From JAIFWN01 sp049304015 (GTDB lineage: Bacteria; Patescibacteriota; Minisyncoccia; Phycocordibacterales; Zambryskibacteraceae): a DNA stretch of 64,000 nt. Below are positions 16,692-25,228 of this stretch, piece by piece (within the stretch, counting starts at the first letter, position 1; each line of letters starts with the position of its first letter). The DNA is taken from assembly GCA_049304015.1 (NCBI GenBank), contig JBAQNS010000009.1, forward strand, positions 12,069-76,068, in the 5' to 3' direction. A program made the position numbers and the translations under genes. The notes beneath the pieces are model-generated. The model saw only the letters and a program-made list of their open reading frames with translations. It was not told the origin of the DNA and made no database searches.

Positions 16692-18719
16692 ATGACAATT
16701 TTTAAGATTAAAAATGACTTTAAACCAGCTGGAGACCAACCCAAGGCCATTAAAGAGTTGGTCGAAGGTATAAAGAAAGGTAAACGTTACCAAACTCTTT
16801 TGGGTGTGACTGGTTCAGGGAAAACTTTCACTGCGGCGAATGTGATAGAGCAAATAGGCAAGCCAACTCTCGTCATTGCCCACAACAAAACCCTTGCAGC
16901 TCAACTCGCTCAGGAGTACAGAGAATTCTTCCCAGACAACGCCGTGCACTACTTTGTGTCTTACTACGATTACTATCAACCAGAGGCCTATATGCCGGTC
17001 ACAGATACCTATATAGAGAAGGAAGCGATGATTAATGAAGAGATTGACCGACTTAGACACGCTTCAACTCAAGCCTTACTCACAAGAAAAGATGTGATTA
17101 TTGTGGCTTCAGTGTCTTGTATTTATGGTCTTGGTTCACCAGCAGAATATGAGAAAGTAAATATGAAGATAGTAAAAGGGGACAAACTTAGTCGCGCAGA
17201 TTTTATCCGTGACCTTATTGACATACATTTCTCTAGAACTAACGCAGATGTGAAGCCAGGGACATTTAGAGCCTTGGGGAATGCAGTAGAGATAATGCCC
17301 ACAGGTGAAAGAATGATTTATAGAATTGAATTAGAAGAAGGACAAATTAAATCTATAAAACGTATTGATGCAGTCAGTCGAACTATAATTAGTGAACCAG
17401 ATTCATTTTTCCTCTTTCCAGCCAAACACTTTATTACTGATGAAGACACAAACAAAAAAGCTGTACAAAAAATAAAATTAGAATTAGAAGAACAGTTAGA
17501 GAAGTTTAAGAAGGAAGGCAAGTTGCTCGAAGCCGAACGGTTAAAACGCAGAACCACATGTGACCTTGCGATGATAAGAGAGATTGGATACTGCAACGGG
17601 ATAGAAAACTATTCTCGTCTTTTCTCAAATAGAAAAGCTGGAGAAGCACCCGATACTCTGCTCTCGTACTTTCCACACAAAGCAGATGGTTCACCAGACT
17701 TCCTCACAGTCATAGACGAATCACACGTGTCACTCCCACAAATAGGAGGAATGTACGCAGGTGATAAATCGAGAAAAGATACGCTTATAGAACACGGTTT
17801 TAGACTACCCTCAGCTCGAGATAATAGACCACTTAGAATAGAAGAATTTAAGGACAGAGTCGGTCAAATAATATTCACCAGTGCTACTCCAGGTAAATTT
17901 GAACTAGAACATAGTGGGGAATTAGTTGAGCAAGTTATTCGTCCAACTGGTCTTATTGACCCAGAAGTAACTATTCGACCTATCCAATCCAAAGGTAAAT
18001 ACGAAGGACAAATAAAGGATTTTATAGATGAGACAGAAAAAGCTATCAAGAAGGGCGGGCGAGTGATAGCTACAACCTTGACCAAGAAAATGGCAGAAGA
18101 TTTGGCTGAATATTTGAAGGAAAAAAAGATAAAAGCAAGGTACCTACATAGTGAGATAAAAACAATAGAGCGAATAGAAATTTTGACTGAATTTAGAAAA
18201 GGAACTTTTGACTGTTTAGTAGGTGTGAACTTGCTTCGAGAAGGCTTGGATTTACCCGAAGTTACATTTATAGGAATTTTGGATGCAGACAAAGAAGGTT
18301 TTCTCCGCAGTGAGACATCACTTATACAAATTATTGGTCGCGCTGCGAGAAACCTTGAAGGCAAAGTTATTCTTTATGCAGACAATGTCACTGGTTCTAT
18401 AGAGAGAGCAATGAGTGAGACTCTAAGAAGAAGAAAAATCCAGATTGCATACAACAAAAAACACAACATCACTCCAATTAGTATTAAAAAGAAAATTAAA
18501 GATATTACTGATACATTAGAACGTGAACACCATAATGCTGTAGGTCTACTTATGGAAACAGATGAGGTTTTGTTTATGAAGAATCCAAAGAAATTTATTA
18601 AAACAAAAAGAGAAGAAATGGAAGAAGCGGTGAAGGATTTAGACTTTGAAACAGCAGCGATAATTAGAGATGAAATCAGAATGCTCGAAGCAAAATTAGA
18701 AAAGAAAAAAGCAGCCTGA
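16692..18719 (+). CDS. uvrB: Excinuclease ABC subunit B
   Basis: 675 residues, normal length. Walker A LLGVTGSGKTFTAANV (about 37-52), the beta-hairpin FVSYYDYYQPEAYMP that inserts into DNA, Walker B IDESH, helicase motif VI QIIGRAARN, and a C-terminal UVR motif (about 632-667) for UvrC or UvrA contact. TATAAT (16678-16683) ends 8 bases before ATG. The last codons overlap a hairpin terminator serving the opposite-strand gene at 18720. uvrA and uvrC follow downstream, each with its own promoter. Confidence 0.98.
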   Translation: MTIFKIKNDFKPAGDQPKAIKELVEGIKKGKRYQTLLGVTGSGKTFTAANVIEQIGKPTLVIAHNKTLAAQLAQEYREFFPDNAVHYFVSYYDYYQPEAYMPVTDTYIEKEAMINEEIDRLRHASTQALLTRKDVIIVASVSCIYGLGSPAEYEKVNMKIVKGDKLSRADFIRDLIDIHFSRTNADVKPGTFRALGNAVEIMPTGERMIYRIELEEGQIKSIKRIDAVSRTIISEPDSFFLFPAKHFITDEDTNKKAVQKIKLELEEQLEKFKKEGKLLEAERLKRRTTCDLAMIREIGYCNGIENYSRLFSNRKAGEAPDTLLSYFPHKADGSPDFLTVIDESHVSLPQIGGMYAGDKSRKDTLIEHGFRLPSARDNRPLRIEEFKDRVGQIIFTSATPGKFELEHSGELVEQVIRPTGLIDPEVTIRPIQSKGKYEGQIKDFIDETEKAIKKGGRVIATTLTKKMAEDLAEYLKEKKIKARYLHSEIKTIERIEILTEFRKGTFDCLVGVNLLREGLDLPEVTFIGILDADKEGFLRSETSLIQIIGRAARNLEGKVILYADNVTGSIERAMSETLRRRKIQIAYNKKHNITPISIKKKIKDITDTLEREHHNAVGLLMETDEVLFMKNPKKFIKTKREEMEEAVKDLDFETAAIIRDEIRMLEAKLEKKKAA

Positions 18720-18728
18720 CTAGGCTGC
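18704..18728 (-). terminator. Terminator of the 18720 gene, embedded in the uvrB 3' end
   Basis: GCAGCC (18711-18716) pairs with GGCTGC (18723-18728) around TGACTA. Read on the minus strand it is followed by TTTTTTC. The left arm encodes the final Ala codons of UvrB and the loop holds both stop codons. Confidence 0.75.
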
Positions 18729-19013
18729 GTGTGAGTGACACGAGGTGCGGAATGATTGACGAACAGAGCGGGGGCGTTTGTTTTTCTTACGCATCGAATC
18801 AAAGAACCTGCGCGATGAGCGTTTACGGCACGGGTGTCCGTAGTGCCAGTGTTCCTTTACCTCCGGCGGAAGGTCGGGTCGTTCGCAATGGCAGACATAG
18901 GGCTTCAACCCTTTGTCTCCAACTTTTTTCGCTGCGGCATATGCTTCACCGCGAGTGCGATACCAATTCTTCTTGCGAGTGCAGCTTTTCCACCGAAATT
19001 CGCTGGGTGACAT
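18720..19013 (-). CDS. Small basic Cys/His protein, possible zinc-binding
   Basis: 97 residues, very basic and GC-richer than uvrB and uvrA on either side. A pattern TRGEAYAAAKKV...GLKPYVCHCERP...HWHYGHPCRKR resembles small zinc-ribbon-like proteins with 'Y.C..C...WH' cores that are frequent in phage and CPR genomes. Four Cys/His near residues 40-62 could bind one zinc ion. It ends in a good terminator. A GGGG stretch near the start may act as a weak SD. Function unknown; the overlapping plus-strand ORF is a shadow. Confidence 0.6.
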   Translation of the reverse strand: MSPSEFRWKSCTRKKNWYRTRGEAYAAAKKVGDKGLKPYVCHCERPDLPPEVKEHWHYGHPCRKRSSRRFFDSMRKKNKRPRSVRQSFRTSCHSHAA

Positions 19014-19163
19014 TTCGCCCCGGGTTAAGTGTGAAGAACGCCCTTATTAAAAATATCACGTGCGATTTTTATTTAAATACAAAAAGGTGGATAAGAATTA
19101 TTTAGGATGATATAATCCGTTCGTGTCAAACCCTATGGGCCAACCCGTGGGGGATTTGAGTAT

Positions 19164-21788
19164 ATGGAGAAAAATAAAAACAAAAATAAAGAGGATTTAA
19201 TCATAGTGAAGGGTGCCCGAACACACAATCTAAAGAACCTAAGTGTGGAGATGCCTCGCAACAAAATGATTGTTTTCACAGGACTTTCTGGTTCAGGCAA
19301 GTCTTCTTTGGCTTTTGATACTATTTTCGCAGAAGGACAAAGGCGCTATGTAGAATCACTATCTTCTTATGCTCGCCAGTTTTTAAAACAAATGCAGAAG
19401 CCTGATGTAGATGAAATTAGCGGTCTGTCTCCAGCCATATCCATTGATCAAAAATCCCGTTCAAATAACCCTCGTTCAACTGTGGCCACTATCACCGAGA
19501 TATATGACTATCTACGTATTTTGTATGCTCGTATTGGCCGGCCACACTGTTTAGTGTGTGGTTCAGAAATCAAGAAACTTTCAAATGAAGAAATAAAAAC
19601 ATTTGTCTTAGAAAAAATTGCCACTTATTCAACTGAAAATAAATCTAAAAAGATTGCCTTACCTGTTTATGTAGAAATTTATTCTCCAATAGTTCGAGGT
19701 AGAAAAGGAGAATACTACCAACTTCTATATGACCTCTTAGGTAAGGGCTACACTGAAGTATTGGTTGATGGAGAAAGAAAAAAACTTCGAGAGAGAATAG
19801 TGCTGACTAAAACCAAAGTACACAATATATCAGTACTGGTTGATTCAATTAGCCTGAATGAATTTAAAACAGATGAGAAAACTGCGAGCGAAAGGTTGAG
19901 TGAAGCAATAGAGAAAGCTATTCATGAATCAGATGGACTTTTAGTAGTTAGATTTAGAGATTTGGCAGATGAACAAAAACCAAAGAAAGAACAAAAAGAG
20001 GTAGAAGAATTTCTCATGTCTGCGAAGTGGGCTTGTCCAAAAGACGGATTCTCTTTCCCAGAAATTGAGCCTCGTTTGTTCTCTTTTAACTCTCCATATG
20101 GTGCATGCCCAGAATGCAATGGTCTAGGGACAAAATATCTGTTTGGTAATACTCCATGTGAAAAGTGTAAGGGTAAAAGACTTAGAGAAGAAGCCTTGCA
20201 TGTTTTGATTGGTGGTAAGAATATTGTTGAATTAGTGGCTCTGTCTATTCATGATGCAAATGAATTTTTTAAAAAATTAAAATTAACAATCAGAGAGAAA
20301 AATATTTCTAAGGTGGTGACCAAAGAAATCGAAGCCAGACTAGATTTTATGTTAAACGTGGGTATTGATTATTTAACCCTAGACAGACGAGCTCACACAC
20401 TCTCGGGTGGAGAAGCTCAGCGTATTAGACTTGCGTCTCAGCTCGGTTCTGGTCTTGTGGGAGCCCTCTACGTGCTCGATGAGCCAACTATAGGTCTACA
20501 CAGCAGAGATAATGATAGGCTAATAAAAACTCTTCATGAGCTACGCGATTTGGGGAACACTATACTTATAGTTGAACACGATGAAGATACAATATATTCT
20601 TCTGATTATATTGTGGACATTGGTCCGGGCGCAGGCACACACGGTGGGCATGTGGTAGTGGCTGATTATTTGGACACTCTCCTCACAGCTAAAAAAAATG
20701 ATTCAAAATCTTTAACTCTTTCTTATCTCAGAGAAGAATCAAGAATTGAAACTCCAGAAGTTCGAAGAACTAGTGAAAAGGGTGAAATAAAAATTCGCGC
20801 TGGGAAAATATTTAATATTAGACATTTGAATGTTGATATTCCCCTTGGTCGACTTATTGCAGTCACCGGAGTGTCTGGCTCAGGGAAATCTTCTTTTGTT
20901 TATGAAATTTTATACAAAAATTTACAAGCAAGATTAGAAAAAAGATATAGAAGTGCAGAGACATACAATGCTCAGTCTTTCACTGGTAGTGAGTATATTG
21001 GGAGAGCCATCATGATTGACCAGTCACCAATTGGTCGAACACCAAGAAGTAATCCAGCAACTTATACTGGAGCATTTACATTTATTCGTGATCTCTTCGC
21101 AGAGTCTGCAGAAGCACGTGCTCGTGGATGGAAAGCTAATAGATTCTCATTCAATGTGAAAGGAGGTCGGTGTGAGACCTGTCAGGGCAATGGCATGATT
21201 GAAGTTGAGATGCATTTCCTTCCAACTGTCTATGTGCCTTGTGATGTCTGTAAGGGTAAAAGATTTATGAAAGAAACTCTGGAGGTTGAATACAAAAAGA
21301 AAAATATTTTTCAAATCCTAGAGATGACTGTTGAAGAAGCTTTAAAGTTTTATGAAGATATACCAGCAATCTATGACAGATTAAAATGTTTATGTGATGT
21401 TGGGCTTGGTTATCTTAAATTAGGTCAATCTGCTACCACTTTGTCTGGTGGGGAGGCCCAAAGAGTGAAGATTGCTTCCGAACTCTATCGTCCTCAACAT
21501 CAAAAAACTATTTATATTTTGGACGAACCAACTATAGGACTCCATTATGAGGATGTGAAAAAACTTATAGAAATTCTCCAAATACTAGTAGACAAGGGCA
21601 ATACAGTAATAGTCATTGAACACAATCTAGATTTTATTAAGAGTTGTGATTATGTATTAGATATTGGTCCAGAAGGTGGAAACAATGGTGGGGAATTAGT
21701 GGCTCAAGGGACACCTGAGGAGGTGGCTAATACAGATACTCATACAGGTGTTTATCTAAGAAAAATACTTAAAAAGCCTCGCCCGTAG
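19164..21788 (+). CDS. uvrA: Excinuclease ABC subunit A
   Basis: 874 residues (usual about 940). Two ABC ATPase halves: Walker A FTGLSGSGKSSLAF and signature LSGGEAQRIRLASQLGSG, then GVSGSGKSSFVYE and LSGGEAQRVKIASELYRP. Zinc module CETCQGNG...CDVCKG is intact in the second half and CPECNG...CEKCKG in the first. The N-terminal module has CLVCG, but its partner reads CPKDG where CPxCG is normal, so that zinc site has lost a Cys. The final codons come from a palindromic element (21775-21803). A TATAAT lies about 50 bases upstream, so this gene has a 5' leader. Confidence 0.97.
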   Translation: MEKNKNKNKEDLIIVKGARTHNLKNLSVEMPRNKMIVFTGLSGSGKSSLAFDTIFAEGQRRYVESLSSYARQFLKQMQKPDVDEISGLSPAISIDQKSRSNNPRSTVATITEIYDYLRILYARIGRPHCLVCGSEIKKLSNEEIKTFVLEKIATYSTENKSKKIALPVYVEIYSPIVRGRKGEYYQLLYDLLGKGYTEVLVDGERKKLRERIVLTKTKVHNISVLVDSISLNEFKTDEKTASERLSEAIEKAIHESDGLLVVRFRDLADEQKPKKEQKEVEEFLMSAKWACPKDGFSFPEIEPRLFSFNSPYGACPECNGLGTKYLFGNTPCEKCKGKRLREEALHVLIGGKNIVELVALSIHDANEFFKKLKLTIREKNISKVVTKEIEARLDFMLNVGIDYLTLDRRAHTLSGGEAQRIRLASQLGSGLVGALYVLDEPTIGLHSRDNDRLIKTLHELRDLGNTILIVEHDEDTIYSSDYIVDIGPGAGTHGGHVVVADYLDTLLTAKKNDSKSLTLSYLREESRIETPEVRRTSEKGEIKIRAGKIFNIRHLNVDIPLGRLIAVTGVSGSGKSSFVYEILYKNLQARLEKRYRSAETYNAQSFTGSEYIGRAIMIDQSPIGRTPRSNPATYTGAFTFIRDLFAESAEARARGWKANRFSFNVKGGRCETCQGNGMIEVEMHFLPTVYVPCDVCKGKRFMKETLEVEYKKKNIFQILEMTVEEALKFYEDIPAIYDRLKCLCDVGLGYLKLGQSATTLSGGEAQRVKIASELYRPQHQKTIYILDEPTIGLHYEDVKKLIEILQILVDKGNTVIVIEHNLDFIKSCDYVLDIGPEGGNNGGELVAQGTPEEVANTDTHTGVYLRKILKKPRP

Positions 21789-21803
21789 GCTATGGCCGAG
21801 GGA
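21775..21803 (+). repeat. Palindromic element copy 1 (uvrA C terminus)
   Basis: GCCTCGCCC, a short spacer GTAGGCTAT, and GGCCGAGGG: an imperfect inverted repeat. It supplies the last codons and the stop of uvrA. It matches the two copies in uvrC. Confidence 0.75.
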
Positions 21804-21806
21804 AAG

Positions 21807-21830
21807 AAAAAAGCAGAGTGCTAGCTCTGC
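21807..21830 (-). terminator. Terminator of the minus-strand micro-ORF pair
   Basis: GCAGAG (21813-21818) pairs with CTCTGC (21825-21830) around a 6-base loop. On the minus strand TTTTTTCTTT follows. It directly follows the stop codon at 21830. Confidence 0.8.
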
Positions 21831-21979
21831 TACCCATCGACGAGTGTCTGCCCGTTGCCTATTCGGCGAAGTGGGAGATCAAGCTCGAGAGGGTAATTCG
21901 GCATGCTCCCGTCTTCGTGCACAAGATCAGATATGTGCACAAGAATCATGTAGAGCTCGAACCAATCGGATCGTTTCAT
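21830..21979 (-). CDS. Putative 49-residue protein, second of a micro-ORF pair
   Basis: Starts at ATG 21979, six bases after the stop of the ORF before it, and ends at a hairpin terminator. The product has an acidic/hydrophobic composition (SDWFELYMILVHISDLVHEDG, with LPLRRIGNG toward the end). Composition and codon choice resemble the other GC-richer genes. No family recognised. It could instead be part of a structured transcript. Confidence 0.4.
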   Translation of the reverse strand: MKRSDWFELYMILVHISDLVHEDGSMPNYPLELDLPLRRIGNGQTLVDG

Positions 21980-21985
21980 TAGTTG

Positions 21986-22159
21986 TTACTCGCTCGATGC
22001 TGGTCGGGTTTCAGTCACTCCATCGCATCTCATCCTTGTATCTACGAGCGCTGAGTGATCAGGAGTTGAAGTTCGAAGCATCAACAATGTTTCTCTGTTG
22101 AGCTCGCGAACAGTCTTCTTGGCTTTAGGTTCACCTTGGCCATCTTTTGCACATGGCAT
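21986..22159 (-). CDS. Putative 57-residue protein, first of a micro-ORF pair
   Basis: Minus-strand ORF between uvrA and uvrC. ATG at 22159 is preceded by GGAG (22166-22169) with a 6-base spacer. The product is basic at the N terminus (DGQGEPKAKKTVRELNRETL), polar overall, without clear domain. It ends 6 bases before the second ORF; both share one terminator, so a two-gene transcript is likely. Its upstream part overlaps the 5' region of uvrC, so the two promoters face each other. Confidence 0.4.
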   Translation of the reverse strand: MPCAKDGQGEPKAKKTVRELNRETLLMLRTSTPDHSALVDTRMRCDGVTETRPASSE

Positions 22160-22215
22160 TCAAAGCTCCGGCTGAGGGTTTGTGCGAAGTCTTTTATGAT
22201 AGTAAGATAGAAACA

Positions 22216-23466
22216 ATGAACAGTCAAGACTACAAGAAAATAGCCTTACCTGATGCACCGGGGGTGTATTTTTTCCTCGGACTTAAAAATGCCTCGCCCA
22301 AAAGCCTACGGCCGAGGGAAATCTTATATATAGGCAAGGCTACTAGTCTAAAGGATAGGGTGAAGAGTTATTTCTCAAACGATCTCATAGATACTCGTGG
22401 ACCAAGATTAGTTCAGATGGTAGAAAAAGCTCAAAATATTAAATTTATTGAGACTCAATCTGTGCTCGAAGCACTTATACTTGAAGCCAGTCAAATCAAA
22501 AAACACCAACCATATTTTAATTCTAAGGAAAAAGATGATAAGAGTTATAACTATGTGACCATTACCGATGAAGATTTTCCTCAAATATTTATCACACGTG
22601 GACAAGGTACTTATGGCCCCTTCCCAAATGGTAGTGAACTAAGAGAAGCTCTAAAGATAATCAGACGAATATTCCCATATAGAGACAATAAGTGCACCAT
22701 GAAGAAACCCCTCGGCCATAGCTCGGCCACGGGCGAGGCTTGCTTTAATTCGCAAATAGGTCTTTGCCCTGGTGTTTGTGCTGGTCTCATGAGCAAGAGA
22801 GATTATAGAAAGCGAATTAAGTACATCAAACTTTTCTTTGAAGCCAAGAAAGATTTACTTATAAAAAATATTGAGAAAGAAATGAAACAGTTAGCTAAAT
22901 TAGAAAAATTTGAAGAAGCAGAAAAGCTGAAGAGAACATTATATGCTCTCGAACATATTCAAGATATTGCACTAATAAAAAGAGATATAGAGAGAGGAAC
23001 TTTAGAGAATGCTTATAGAATAGAAGCCTATGACATTGCGCATTTATCAGGCAAAGATACAGTTGGAGTGATGACTGTGGTATTAAATGGCGAATTAGCC
23101 AAAGATCAATACAGAAAATTTAAAATAATTGGACAAAATAAGAAAGTAAACATTGATGATACTGCTAATCTAAGGGAAATAATTAGACGCCGTCTTGGAC
23201 ACGCAGAGTGGGCACTGCCAAATCTTATAGTCATAGATGGGAGCACCGCCCAGATAAATGCAGCAAGGAGTGTATTAAAGGAAAGAGGATTTCTAATAGA
23301 GATAGTTTCAGTAGTAAAGGATGAAAGGCACAAGGCTAAGGACATGATTGGTCTAAAAGGCACTGTAGAAAAGTGGGGTAGATCAATTCTTCTAGCTAAC
23401 TCTGAAGCACACAGGTTCGCCATAAATTTTCATCGCAAATTGCGAAGCAAGGGATTTAGGATATAA
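22216..23466 (+). CDS. uvrC: Excinuclease ABC subunit C, lacking HhH domain
   Basis: 416 residues versus about 600. Present: GIY-YIG nuclease (PGVYFF...ILYIGKATSLKDRVKSYF), the Cys-rich patch ending CPGVC, a UVR motif (FEEAEKLKR, about 235) and the RNase H-like nuclease with catalytic Asp residues (AYDIAHLSG; VIDGSTAQ) and His (EAHRFAINFHR). The ORF stops there, so the tandem helix-hairpin-helix DNA-binding domain is absent. Two palindromic elements sit in frame (22291-22319 and 22708-22740) and add about ten residues each. Start set at ATG 22216, with TAAGAT 7 bases upstream. Confidence 0.93.
   Translation: MNSQDYKKIALPDAPGVYFFLGLKNASPKSLRPREILYIGKATSLKDRVKSYFSNDLIDTRGPRLVQMVEKAQNIKFIETQSVLEALILEASQIKKHQPYFNSKEKDDKSYNYVTITDEDFPQIFITRGQGTYGPFPNGSELREALKIIRRIFPYRDNKCTMKKPLGHSSATGEACFNSQIGLCPGVCAGLMSKRDYRKRIKYIKLFFEAKKDLLIKNIEKEMKQLAKLEKFEEAEKLKRTLYALEHIQDIALIKRDIERGTLENAYRIEAYDIAHLSGKDTVGVMTVVLNGELAKDQYRKFKIIGQNKKVNIDDTANLREIIRRRLGHAEWALPNLIVIDGSTAQINAARSVLKERGFLIEIVSVVKDERHKAKDMIGLKGTVEKWGRSILLANSEAHRFAINFHRKLRSKGFRI
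22291..22319 (+). repeat. Palindromic element copy 2 (inside uvrC)
   Basis: GCCTCGCCC, spacer AAAAGCCTAC, then GGCCGAGGG. Translated in frame as part of an extra loop (ASPKSLRPR) between the first strand of the GIY-YIG domain and its YIG motif. Confidence 0.75.
22708..22740 (-). repeat. Palindromic element copy 3 (inside uvrC, inverted)
   Basis: On the minus strand it reads GCCTCGCCC, GTGGCCGAGCTAT, GGCCGAGGG. Translated in frame on the plus strand, it inserts LGHSSATGEA before the CPGVC patch of UvrC. Confidence 0.75.
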
Positions 23467-23473
23467 TTTCTGC

Positions 23474-24466
23474 ATGGGTATTTCTTCTAATTCAAAAATC
23501 AAGGTAGCCGTTCTTCGAGGAGGACCTTCTCAGGATTATGATGCTTCACTCAAGACAGGTGAATACGTTCTTTATTTACTTAGAGAAAAATTAGAAAACT
23601 ATGAACCGATAGATATTTTTATATCTAAGGATGGAGAGTGGCATCTAAAAGGAGTAAGGGTAGAACCTCATAAGGCACTCGAATATGCTGATATGGTTTT
23701 CAATGCTCTTCATGGCAAGTATGCCGACGAAGGCGGTGTACAGAAGATGCTTACTGCTATGAACAAACCTTATACAGGTTCATCAGCTTTAGGTTCGGTG
23801 ATGGCACTTAATAAAGATTTGGCCAAGAGTGCGTATTTGAATCATGGACTTTTCACTCCTCGCCACGAGATGGTGACTTCAGAAGATGAATTGGATAGAT
23901 TAGTAGAAATTTTTAGAAATTATATGCATCCCTTGGTGATTAAACCAAATACAGAAAATTCTAGAAGAGGTATAAAACTGGCATATACCTTCGAAGAGTT
24001 GGCTAAGTATATTGATGAAGCACTAGAATATTCTCCAAAGGTTATGGTTGAAGAATTTATTAGGGGTAGGGAAGCACGATGTGGGGTGATAGAAGGCTTT
24101 AGAGGTGAAAAGTATTATGCCCTAGTCCCCGTAGAAGTGGTTACTCCAAGACGCAACAAAAGTTTGCCTGATTATGATTTGAAATTTAATTCTGTTCATG
24201 ATTATTTGGATAAGAGTACTTTTACCCCCAGAGAGAACAAAGTTCTTGAACATGTAGCCAAAATGGCGCATGAAGCACTTGGATTGAGGCATTATTCTTG
24301 TACAGATTTAATTATGACTCCCCAAGGCAAGGTTTATGTTTTGGAGACAGGGACCTCACCTGATTTATCCAAAAATTCCCTCTTTCACAAGTCACTTGAG
24401 AGCTTAGGAGCCTCCCCAGAGAGATTTTTGGAGCATATTTTGATATTGGCGCGCGAATCCAAATAA
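23474..24466 (+). CDS. ddl: D-alanine--D-alanine ligase-like ATP-grasp protein
   Basis: 330 residues. N-terminal part VAVLRGGPSQDYDASLKTG and FNALHGKYADEGGVQKML follow the Ddl pattern, with YTGSSALGSVMALNK at the ATP-grasp start and RGREARCGVI in the centre. Ddl joins two D-Ala for peptidoglycan precursors. Differences from the family: the usual ExNTxPG Mg-binding motif reads VLETGTSPDLS, with Gly replacing the Asn ligand, so substrate or metal handling may differ. TATAAT (23462-23467) ends 6 bases before ATG. Confidence 0.85.
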   Translation: MGISSNSKIKVAVLRGGPSQDYDASLKTGEYVLYLLREKLENYEPIDIFISKDGEWHLKGVRVEPHKALEYADMVFNALHGKYADEGGVQKMLTAMNKPYTGSSALGSVMALNKDLAKSAYLNHGLFTPRHEMVTSEDELDRLVEIFRNYMHPLVIKPNTENSRRGIKLAYTFEELAKYIDEALEYSPKVMVEEFIRGREARCGVIEGFRGEKYYALVPVEVVTPRRNKSLPDYDLKFNSVHDYLDKSTFTPRENKVLEHVAKMAHEALGLRHYSCTDLIMTPQGKVYVLETGTSPDLSKNSLFHKSLESLGASPERFLEHILILARESK

Positions 24467-24504
24467 CTTGCTATAATTGTTTTATTAAGAGTAACCATCA
24501 AAAA

Positions 24505-24726
24505 ATGCTTAATTTTGATATTCCCCCACAGGAACCAGTAAAAAAAGAAGGACCAGATATAGAGAATCCAGATATTCCGTTTGTAAGATTTCCTGTTGAA
24601 GCTATAAAAAGAATGAAGGAGAAAGAGGGATTAACTGATGCAGAAATTTTGCAGAGAGCTAGAGATGCTGCTAGAGATATTATGCTGGCCAACGAAGAAA
24701 AAGATAAAAAAAGGAGAAGGGCCTAA
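24505..24726 (+). CDS. Small hypothetical protein (73 aa)
   Basis: A charged, soluble protein with a Pro-rich start (DIPPQEPVKKEGPDIENPDIPF) and an alpha-helical second half ending in KDKKRRRA. No family recognised. A TATAAT lies about 28 bases upstream, giving a short leader. It overlaps the convergent membrane-protein gene by 4 bases. Confidence 0.6.
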   Translation: MLNFDIPPQEPVKKEGPDIENPDIPFVRFPVEAIKRMKEKEGLTDAEILQRARDAARDIMLANEEKDKKRRRA

Positions 24727-25088
24727 TTTCCTTTTTTCCACTTAAAACCTTCCATAGTCATCCCAACTCTGGTGATAACTACAAATCCAACAGCCCAAGC
24801 GATTGGGAGCCATGCTGGTATACCCATAAGTGATGCATCCTCCCAAAACTGTTTACGAGAGATTAGTCCTAGAACAATTTCTATAAAAGAACCTATTACT
24901 AATCCTAGTAAGAAAACCTTGTACTCGTTCTTATGAGTTTTAACTTTGAATATTAGGGCGGTGAACAAGATGGCAATAATAGTCAGGCTAAGTTCTGACA
25001 TATGTGCCAAAGCTTTAAAAATAAAAAACATTATAAACAAAGCCAGAGGCACTACTACATTTCCATTTTCTTTACTGAACAAATCCAT
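24723..25088 (-). CDS. Hypothetical membrane protein (121 aa)
   Basis: Four predicted transmembrane helices (VPLALFIMFFIFKAL, LTIIAILFTALIF, FLLGLVIGSFIEIVLGLI, WLPIAWAVGFVVIT). No family recognised. The ATG follows the CCA end of tRNA-Ala(TGC) after only 2 bases on the same strand, so it is probably expressed from the tRNA transcript and exposed by 3' processing. Confidence 0.7.
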   Translation of the reverse strand: MDLFSKENGNVVVPLALFIMFFIFKALAHMSELSLTIIAILFTALIFKVKTHKNEYKVFLLGLVIGSFIEIVLGLISRKQFWEDASLMGIPAWLPIAWAVGFVVITRVGMTMEGFKWKKGN

Positions 25089-25090
25089 TT

Positions 25091-25165
25091 GGTGGACCCT
25101 ACCGGATTCGAACCGGTGACCTCCTCATTGCAAATGAGGCGCTCTACCAACTAAGCTAAGGGCCC
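25091..25165 (-). tRNA. tRNA-Ala (TGC)
   Basis: Minus strand: acceptor GGGCCCT/AGGGTCC with the alanine-identity G3-U70 pair, D arm AGCTTAGTTGGTAGAGC, anticodon arm CTCAT-TTGCAAT-GAG with TGC, canonical T loop TTCGAAT, and encoded CCA at 25091-25093. Confidence 0.95.
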
Positions 25166-25228
25166 AAACTACTACAAGCGATAATAATAGTGGACAAAGG
25201 CCGAAAAATCAAGAAAATATAGTGTATT

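Noticed and set aside
18731..19105. Plus-strand ORF of 124 codons before uvrA
   Set aside because: It overlaps the minus-strand Cys/His protein, which has the more protein-like sequence and a terminator.
21844..22101. Plus-strand ORF of 85 codons between uvrA and uvrC
   Set aside because: Composition is arginine- and serine-rich like a shadow, and it has no ribosome-binding site; the minus-strand pair has SD and terminator.
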